DNA of 10,187 nt. It comes from Treponema sp. GTDB taxonomy: Bacteria > Spirochaetota > Spirochaetia > Treponematales > Breznakiellaceae. How positions within the stretch are numbered: position 1 is the first letter of the stretch; every line of letters begins with the position of its first letter. The DNA lies in NCBI GenBank assembly GCA_031288815.1, contig JAITQR010000185.1, positions 1-10,187 on the forward strand, given 5' to 3'. The translations under genes and the position numbers were made by a program. Below the pieces are notes generated by a model, which was given only the letters and a program-made list of their open reading frames with translations, had not been told where the DNA came from and made no database searches. Positions 6,689 through 10,187 of this stretch are shown one piece after another.

Positions 6689-7207
6689 CTATTTTTTGGA
6701 TTTGGGGCTTAAAACCATGGACATAAACCGTCCTTCCATAGCCGGCGGTTTATCCATTACATAATCCCCTTCCACCCGGGCCAGCACATCCTTAAGGACG
6801 ACCAGCCCCAATTCGGTGTGGGCAAGTTCCCGGCCGCGGAAACGGACGGTTACCTTGACCTTGTTACCCTCTCCGAGGAATTCCCGCACGTGTTTGGACT
6901 TAAAATCCAAATCGTGGTCGTCAATCTTCGGCTGCATCCGGATTTCTTTGAGCTTTAAAAGCTTCTGTTTCTTTTTGGAATCCCGGACTTTTTTTTCGTT
7001 TTCGAATTTGTACTTACCGTAATCCAGAATCTTAACCACCGGCGGAACCGCCTGGGGGGCAACTTCCACCAGATCAAGACCCATGCTTCTGGCTATTTCG
7101 AGGGCTTCCAGAGTGCTGATGACCCCTTGCCGTTCACCCTCGTCCCGGATTAAGCGTACTTCCCGCACCCGGATCTGCTCGTTAATCCGTAAATCCTTAT
7201 CCGACAA
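6689..7207 (-). CDS. infC: Translation initiation factor IF-3
   Basis: The protein has both IF-3 domains: the N-domain with [15 protein letters not shown] and [15 protein letters not shown], the Lys-rich linker ([13 protein letters not shown]), and the C-domain with [14 protein letters not shown] and [14 protein letters not shown]-3 binds the 30S subunit, prevents premature joining of 50S and checks start codons. I place the start at TTG 7207 (172 residues), because AGAGGAGGG at 7211-7219 lies just upstream. The frame extends to a GTG at 7231 (180 residues), which has no properly spaced ribosome binding site. An ATT at 7184-7186, seven bases after AAGGA, is a more remote option. No in-frame ATG precedes the conserved domain, so the start is non-AUG in any case. 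Non-AUG starts are how E. coli infC is autoregulated, since IF-3 discriminates against them. Confidence 0.96.
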   Translation of the reverse strand: MSDKDLRINEQIRVREVRLIRDEGERQGVISTLEALEIARSMGLDLVEVAPQAVPPVVKILDYGKYKFENEKKVRDSKKKQKLLKLKEIRMQPKIDDHDLDFKSKHVREFLGEGNKVKVTVRFRGRELAHTELGLVVLKDVLARVEGDYVMDKPPAMEGRFMSMVLSPKSKK

Positions 7208-7210
7208 CTG

Positions 7211-7219
7211 CCCTCCTCT
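7211..7219 (-). promoter_or_regulatory. Ribosome binding site deciding the infC start
   Basis: AGAGGAGGG on the minus strand is the only strong anti-16S match near the beginning of infC. Its AGGAGG core ends four bases before the TTG at 7207, slightly tight but usable. It lies inside the longer GTG-started frame, which argues against the GTG at 7231. Confidence 0.6.
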
Positions 7220-7269
7220 ATTTAAACCCACCCTGCGAAGATTCTGATTATAGGCGGGTGTATTGATAT

Positions 7270-7299
7270 AGTATACCGGATTTTTGCCAATTATGTCTA
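7270..7299 (-). promoter_or_regulatory. Sigma-70-type promoter of the infC operon
   Basis: On the minus strand TAGACA (7294-7299, five of six matches to TTGACA) and TATACT (7270-7275, five of six matches to TATAAT) are separated by 18 bases. Transcription would start near 7263, leaving a leader of roughly 55 bases before the infC TTG start. No other good promoter is seen inside the operon, so it probably drives all six genes through yaiI. Confidence 0.65.
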
Positions 7300-7385
7300 T
7301 ATCGCGCGTTGCCGTTTCTAACGTTCCCCGGTGGGAGCGGCGCGAGAGGCCGCCGGGTACGCTATCTAAAAAAGCGCGAATTTTG

Positions 7386-7391
7386 TATATT
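7386..7391 (+). promoter_or_regulatory. Candidate -10 box (TATATT) for the epimerase gene
   Basis: TATATT precedes the large inverted repeat by three bases. No convincing -35 is found at 16-18 bases (TATCTA at 7363-7368 is poor). If used, transcription would start inside or at the edge of the inverted repeat, giving a leader of about 145 bases that begins with a strong hairpin. Confidence 0.35.
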
Positions 7392-7394
7392 GAT

Positions 7395-7427
7395 CCAGTT
7401 TCAAAACTCGGTTAGTTTTGAAACTGG
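7395..7427. repeat. Perfect 14-bp inverted repeat (operator or mRNA hairpin)
   Basis: CCAGTTTCAAAACT (7395-7408) and its exact complement AGTTTTGAAACTGG (7414-7427) flank a five-base CGGTT loop. The stem is perfect and AT-rich in the middle, and no T-run follows, so it is not a usual terminator. Its position just after a candidate -10 box suits a repressor operator or a structured 5' end of the message. It could also be a copy of a dispersed intergenic repeat. Confidence 0.7.
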
Positions 7428-7475
7428 CTTTGGAAAAACCGGTCAAGACACGGTTTTTCCCGTTAAATCCAAAGC
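7427..7475. repeat. Nested inverted repeats in the epimerase leader
   Basis: An inner stem pairs GGAAAAACCG (7432-7441) with CGGTTTTTCC (7451-7460) around a nine-base loop. An outer stem can pair GCTTTGG (7427-7433) with CCAAAGC (7469-7475). The two share the bases 7432-7433, so they could be alternative pairings. The left edge touches the preceding 14-bp inverted repeat. Confidence 0.5.
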
Positions 7476-7483
7476 TGTCCTTT

Positions 7484-7499
7484 CAAAACTGAAGTTTTG
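7484..7499. repeat. Short CAAAACT/AGTTTTG inverted repeat
   Basis: CAAAACT (7484-7490) and AGTTTTG (7493-7499) are complementary; a realistic RNA loop would open two pairs. The ten bases TTTCAAAACT at 7481-7490 repeat exactly those at 7399-7408 within the larger inverted repeat, so the same core occurs twice in direct order and also inverted at 7414-7423. It ends 44 bases before the epimerase start. Confidence 0.5.
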
Positions 7500-7543
7500 C
7501 CAGGGCCGTTGTAAACCCTAACTTTTACATCCGGAGGGAATCT

Positions 7544-8395
7544 ATGCGGGTAACCATAACCGGCGCGGCGGGACTCTTGGGGCCAGCGGTGGTCGGGTAC
7601 TTTGTTGAAAAGGGCTACGATGTGGTGAGTACCGACATCAAAACCCCGGCGGAGCCTGTGCCTAAGGCCCGGTTTATCCCGGCGAATCTGGGCAGCCTGG
7701 GGGAATGTTACGGCGTACTGGAAGGGGCCGACGCGGTGATCCACCTGGCGGCGATTCCCCGGGCCTACTGGTACCCCAACGAGGTAACCTTTGCCAATAA
7801 CGTTACCGCCAGCTATAACATCCTTGAAGCCGCCGCGGGAAAGGGTCTTGGGAATGCGGTTCTGGCTTCCAGCGAGTGTATCTATGGCGTGGTCACCTCC
7901 AAGACGGGCCTGATACCCAAATACGTTCCGGTGGACGAGGATCATCCCCTGCTGCCGGAAGACGCCTACAGCCTTTCCAAGATCTGCGCCGAAGCCTCCG
8001 CCGACGTGTTCCACCGCAGAACGGGTATGCAGGTGGTTTCCTTCCGGCTGGGCAACGTGATCGACAAGACAAAGTACCTGAACTTTCCGGGCTTTATCCA
8101 CGATTCCAAACAGCGGAAGGGAATACTTTGGAGCTACATCGATGCCCGGGACATTGCCGCCGCCTGTGAGCTGGCGATCCTCAAGGACGGGCTGGGCTCG
8201 ATAAAACTTAACCTCGCGGCGGATGACACCAGCATGGATATCACCACCGGGGAACTCCTGAAGGCGGAGTATCCCGCCGTCACCGATATCCGCTGCCCTG
8301 TGGACGCTTACCACACTCTTTTGAGTAACCGGAAGGCGAAAGAGATCCTCGGCTGGAAGCCGGTTCATTTCTGGCGGGATAATGTGAAGCTTTAA
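7544..8395 (+). CDS. NAD-dependent epimerase/dehydratase (extended SDR family)
   Basis: The 283-residue protein is an extended short-chain dehydrogenase/reductase that probably acts on a sugar or nucleotide sugar. The N-terminal Rossmann motif TGAAGLLG gives Gly7, Gly10 and Gly13, and Asp31 at the end of the second strand points to NAD rather than NADP. DAVIHLAAIPR follows. The catalytic set is Ser109/Ser110 in SSECIYG and Tyr142-x3-Lys146 in AYSLSK. A C-terminal part with SYIDARDIAAACELAI and KEILGWKPVHFW is typical of UDP-sugar epimerase relatives. The substrate cannot be read from the sequence. The ATG has GGAGGG at 7533-7538, five bases upstream. It is flanked by a hairpin-rich leader and by a terminator, so it is probably a single-gene transcript with its own control. 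Confidence 0.92.
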   Translation: MRVTITGAAGLLGPAVVGYFVEKGYDVVSTDIKTPAEPVPKARFIPANLGSLGECYGVLEGADAVIHLAAIPRAYWYPNEVTFANNVTASYNILEAAAGKGLGNAVLASSECIYGVVTSKTGLIPKYVPVDEDHPLLPEDAYSLSKICAEASADVFHRRTGMQVVSFRLGNVIDKTKYLNFPGFIHDSKQRKGILWSYIDARDIAAACELAILKDGLGSIKLNLAADDTSMDITTGELLKAEYPAVTDIRCPVDAYHTLLSNRKAKEILGWKPVHFWRDNVKL

Positions 8396-8403
8396 GTCCC
8401 CTG

Positions 8404-8428
8404 GGGTTTTCCGAAAGCCCGTTTTTTT
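8404..8428 (+). terminator. Intrinsic terminator after the epimerase gene
   Basis: GGGTTT pairs with AAGCCC (one G-U pair) around a TCCGA-type loop at 8404-8420, followed by G and seven T residues (8422-8428). It starts eight bases after the epimerase stop. Confidence 0.6.
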
Positions 8429-8445
8429 AGAACCTGTTGAAAAAA

Positions 8446-8483
8446 GGGCCTCTTCAAAACCGGCCGGGTTTTGGGACGGGCCC
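8446..8483. repeat. Two-part inverted repeat in the hydratase leader
   Basis: CAAAACC (8455-8461) and GGTTTTG (8467-8473) form a perfect seven-pair stem with a five-base loop. An outer GGGCC (8446-8450) and GGCCC (8479-8483) can add five pairs across an internal loop of four and five bases. No T-run follows. It ends 22 bases before the hydratase ATG and resembles the CAAAACT/AGTTTTG hairpin in the epimerase leader. Confidence 0.5.
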
Positions 8484-8505
8484 GTATCGCAAGAGAGGTT
8501 TCAGG

Positions 8506-10187
8506 ATGATAGAGCTGGTTGACAAGGGAGTCTGGTTGCTGAAGGGCCGGGAACTGGTAATTGACGAGGGGGAAAACAGCGGCCTTCTGGACAGGAAACT
8601 GTCCGAAACGCCGGGAGCGTCCTTCCCGGACAGGGAAAAGGCCCGGAGCGTTGCCCGGAGGGGAACCATAACCCACCGTATCCTTGCCGCCCATCACCGG
8701 GGGAAGGAGGAGGCGGGCCCCGGTTTCCCTCTTGCCCTTTCCTTCGACGCTATGGCTTCCCACGACATTACCTTTGTCAACATCATACAGACCGCCAAGG
8801 TAAGCGGCCTGGAGGCCTTTCCCATGCCCTATTACCTTACCAACTGCCATAACTCCCTCTGCGCAGTGGGGGGCACCATTAACGAGGATGACCACGTCTT
8901 TGGTCTTTCGGCGGCGAAAAGGTACGGCGGGGTTTTCGTACCCCCCCACCTGGCGGTGATCCACTCCTTTGTACGGGAAGCCGCCGCGGGCTGCGGCAAG
9001 ATGATCCTGGGCAGCGACAGCCATACCCGCTACGGCTGCCTGGGAACCATGGGGGTAGGGGAGGGGGGCGGAGAGCTGGTGAAGCAGCTCCTCAAACAGA
9101 GTTACAGGATCGGTTATCCCCGGGTGATTCTGGTGTATCTGGATGGAAAGCCCCGGCCGGGGGTAGGGCCCCAGGATGTGGCCCTGGAACTTGTGGGCGC
9201 GGTATTCAAGAACGGCTTTGTAAAGAACGCGGCCCTGGAATTTGCCGGGCCGGGGATTGCCTCCCTCCCCCTGGACTTCCGGGCGGGTATCGACGTGATG
9301 AGCACCGAGACCACCTGCTGGTCCACCGTCTGGGAAACCGACGAGGCGGTACGGGATTTCCTCGGCGCCCACGGCAGGCCGGAGGATTACCGGCAGTTGG
9401 GCCCCGAAAGCCTTGCCTATTACGACGGCCTCATCAAGATCGACCTTTCCGCCGTGAAGCCCATGATAGCCTTGCCTTTTCATCCCAGTAACGTGTTTAC
9501 CATCGACGAGGTGCTTGCCAACGGGGAAGATATCTTCGCCCGGGTGGAAAAAGACGCCGCCAAAGCCCTGGAGGAACCCCAGGCATCCGGGAAAGCTCAA
9601 GTGTCCCTCAGGCTTCGGGACAAGATCCTGGGGAAGGGCCGTATCCGGGTGGATCAGGGGATTATCGCGGGCTGCGCCGGGGGAACCTTCGACAATATCA
9701 TGGCCGCCGCGGCTATCCTTTCCCGCCCGGACCTGAAAGCCGGCGGCGCTCCCGGCCAGGGGAAGGGCGGAGTTATGGCCGGGGCTTTCTCCCTTTCCGT
9801 GTACCCCGGCAGCCAGCCGGTGATGCTGGAGCTTACCCGGAACGGCGCCGCCGCGGAGCTTATCGCCGCCGGCGTGGTGATCCGCACCGCCTTCTGCGGC
9901 CCCTGTTTCGGCGCGGGGGACGTGCCCGCCAACAACGGCCTTTCCATCCGGCACAGTACCCGGAATTTCCCCAACCGGGAGGGAAGCAAGCCTTCCGGCG
10001 GCCAGATCGCCTCGGTGGCCCTGATGGACGCCCGGAGTATCGCCGCTACCGCCCTGAACGGGGGCTTCCTTGCCTCCGCCGAGAGCCTGGTGGGCTTTGA
10101 GGAGCCCCGGGCCGCCTACCGCTACGATCCAAAAGTTTACGGAAACCGGGTATACAGCGCCGCCGGGAAACCGGACAGGGAGGCGGA
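8506..10187 (+). CDS. Aconitase-superfamily hydratase, YbhJ-like (3' end outside window)
   Basis: The frame runs from ATG 8506 (GAGAGG at 8493-8498, seven bases upstream) to the right edge without a stop: 560 residues of a protein whose E. coli relative YbhJ has about 750. Aconitase-type enzymes use a [4Fe-4S] cluster to remove and re-add water on hydroxy acids. The three expected cluster cysteines are present: Cys390 in [12 protein letters not shown], and Cys464 and Cys467 in [10 protein letters not shown]. The substrate-region motif [21 protein letters not shown] is at 169-188, and [15 protein letters not shown] at 486-500 supplies the conserved arginine loop. That loop, together with [19 protein letters not shown], is characteristic of the YbhJ group rather than of AcnA/AcnB or LeuC. 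The true substrate of YbhJ is unknown to me. The cluster looks intact, so an active enzyme is expected. A long opposite-strand open frame is only a shadow of its codon bias. Confidence 0.9.
   Translation, partial: MIELVDKGVWLLKGRELVIDEGENSGLLDRKLSETPGASFPDREKARSVARRGTITHRILAAHHRGKEEAGPGFPLALSFDAMASHDITFVNIIQTAKVSGLEAFPMPYYLTNCHNSLCAVGGTINEDDHVFGLSAAKRYGGVFVPPHLAVIHSFVREAAAGCGKMILGSDSHTRYGCLGTMGVGEGGGELVKQLLKQSYRIGYPRVILVYLDGKPRPGVGPQDVALELVGAVFKNGFVKNAALEFAGPGIASLPLDFRAGIDVMSTETTCWSTVWETDEAVRDFLGAHGRPEDYRQLGPESLAYYDGLIKIDLSAVKPMIALPFHPSNVFTIDEVLANGEDIFARVEKDAAKALEEPQASGKAQVSLRLRDKILGKGRIRVDQGIIAGCAGGTFDNIMAAAAILSRPDLKAGGAPGQGKGGVMAGAFSLSVYPGSQPVMLELTRNGAAAELIAAGVVIRTAFCGPCFGAGDVPANNGLSIRHSTRNFPNREGSKPSGGQIASVALMDARSIAATALNGGFLASAESLVGFEEPRAAYRYDPKVYGNRVYSAAGKPDREA

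Larger units (their letters stand above)
7208..7543. other. Divergent intergenic regulatory region (336 bp)
   Basis: No gene is seen here. Reading from the infC side it holds the infC ribosome binding site, a perfect TATAAT at 7247-7252 (minus strand, without a matching -35), the infC promoter (7270-7299), a GC-rich patch with a weak bulged hairpin at 7327-7357, a candidate -10 for the epimerase gene (7386-7391), three inverted repeats between 7395 and 7499, and the epimerase ribosome binding site GGAGGG at 7533-7538. Confidence 0.75.

Noticed and set aside
7208..7263. Known L20- or IF-3-type autoregulatory RNA structure in the infC leader
   Set aside because: The leader is only about 55 bases and I could not trace a pseudoknot or rRNA mimic by eye.
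7327..7357. GC-rich hairpin in the divergent region
   Set aside because: The stem is split by a six-base bulge and no T-run follows on either strand. In sequence this GC-rich it is close to chance, so it is not listed as a separate feature.
7395..7499. CRISPR-like array or mobile element ends
   Set aside because: The repeats are inverted, of unequal size and not regularly spaced; there are no cas genes or transposase frame nearby and no target-site duplication was seen.
7463..8368. A 301-codon open frame on the minus strand
   Set aside because: It lies opposite the epimerase gene, which has a complete Rossmann motif, a YxxxK pair and a ribosome binding site.
8392..9954. A 520-codon open frame on the minus strand
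   Set aside because: It lies opposite the YbhJ-like hydratase, whose + strand frame shows all aconitase-family motifs. The antisense frame is low in recognisable motifs and rich in Gly/His/Pro, typical of a GC-rich shadow.

Overview
The window looks like a chromosomal segment of a GC-rich spirochaete, most probably from the Treponema group (Treponemataceae). This rests on the general character of the proteins and on a run of infC, rpmI, rplT, a ZapB-like coiled-coil gene and zapA that I associate with treponemes. The assignment is an inference from recognition, not from a search. The left edge carries the tail of a probable transposase; the rest reads as core chromosome rather than a mobile or defence island.

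Layout. (1) 2-298, + strand: C-terminal end of a probable transposase. (2) 356-3449, + strand: a secreted protein of unknown function, a small hypothetical protein coupled to it, a solo parvulin prolyl isomerase, and a GAF/HD-GYP protein predicted to degrade cyclic di-GMP. (3) 7207 down to 3446, - strand: a compact operon infC, rpmI, rplT, zapB-like, a zapA-manA fusion, and yaiI. A good sigma-70-type promoter lies ahead of infC, and the genes are separated by 1 to about 40 bases. (4) 7208-7543: a divergent intergenic region holding the infC promoter and a cluster of inverted repeats. (5) 7544-8395, + strand: an NAD-dependent epimerase/dehydratase followed by an intrinsic terminator. (6) 8506 to the right edge, + strand: an aconitase-superfamily hydratase of the YbhJ type, cut by the window end.

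How the genes may work together. The minus-strand operon joins translation (IF-3, L35, L20) to early cell division (ZapB-like and ZapA-like proteins) and to mannose-6-phosphate/fructose-6-phosphate interconversion. Its most striking member is a single 557-codon frame whose first ~100 residues look like ZapA and whose remaining ~430 residues are a complete type I phosphomannose isomerase with its metal ligands. Either this is a real fusion of a Z-ring factor to a sugar-phosphate enzyme, or it is an in-frame joining of two formerly overlapping genes (or a sequence error). It is the best candidate here for something undescribed. The second is the hairpin-rich leader of the epimerase gene, which contains a perfect 14-bp inverted repeat beside a candidate -10 box and shares a CAAAAC/GTTTTG hairpin with the leader of the hydratase gene.

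I saw no tRNA, rRNA, CRISPR array, known riboswitch, toxin-antitoxin pair or phage gene.
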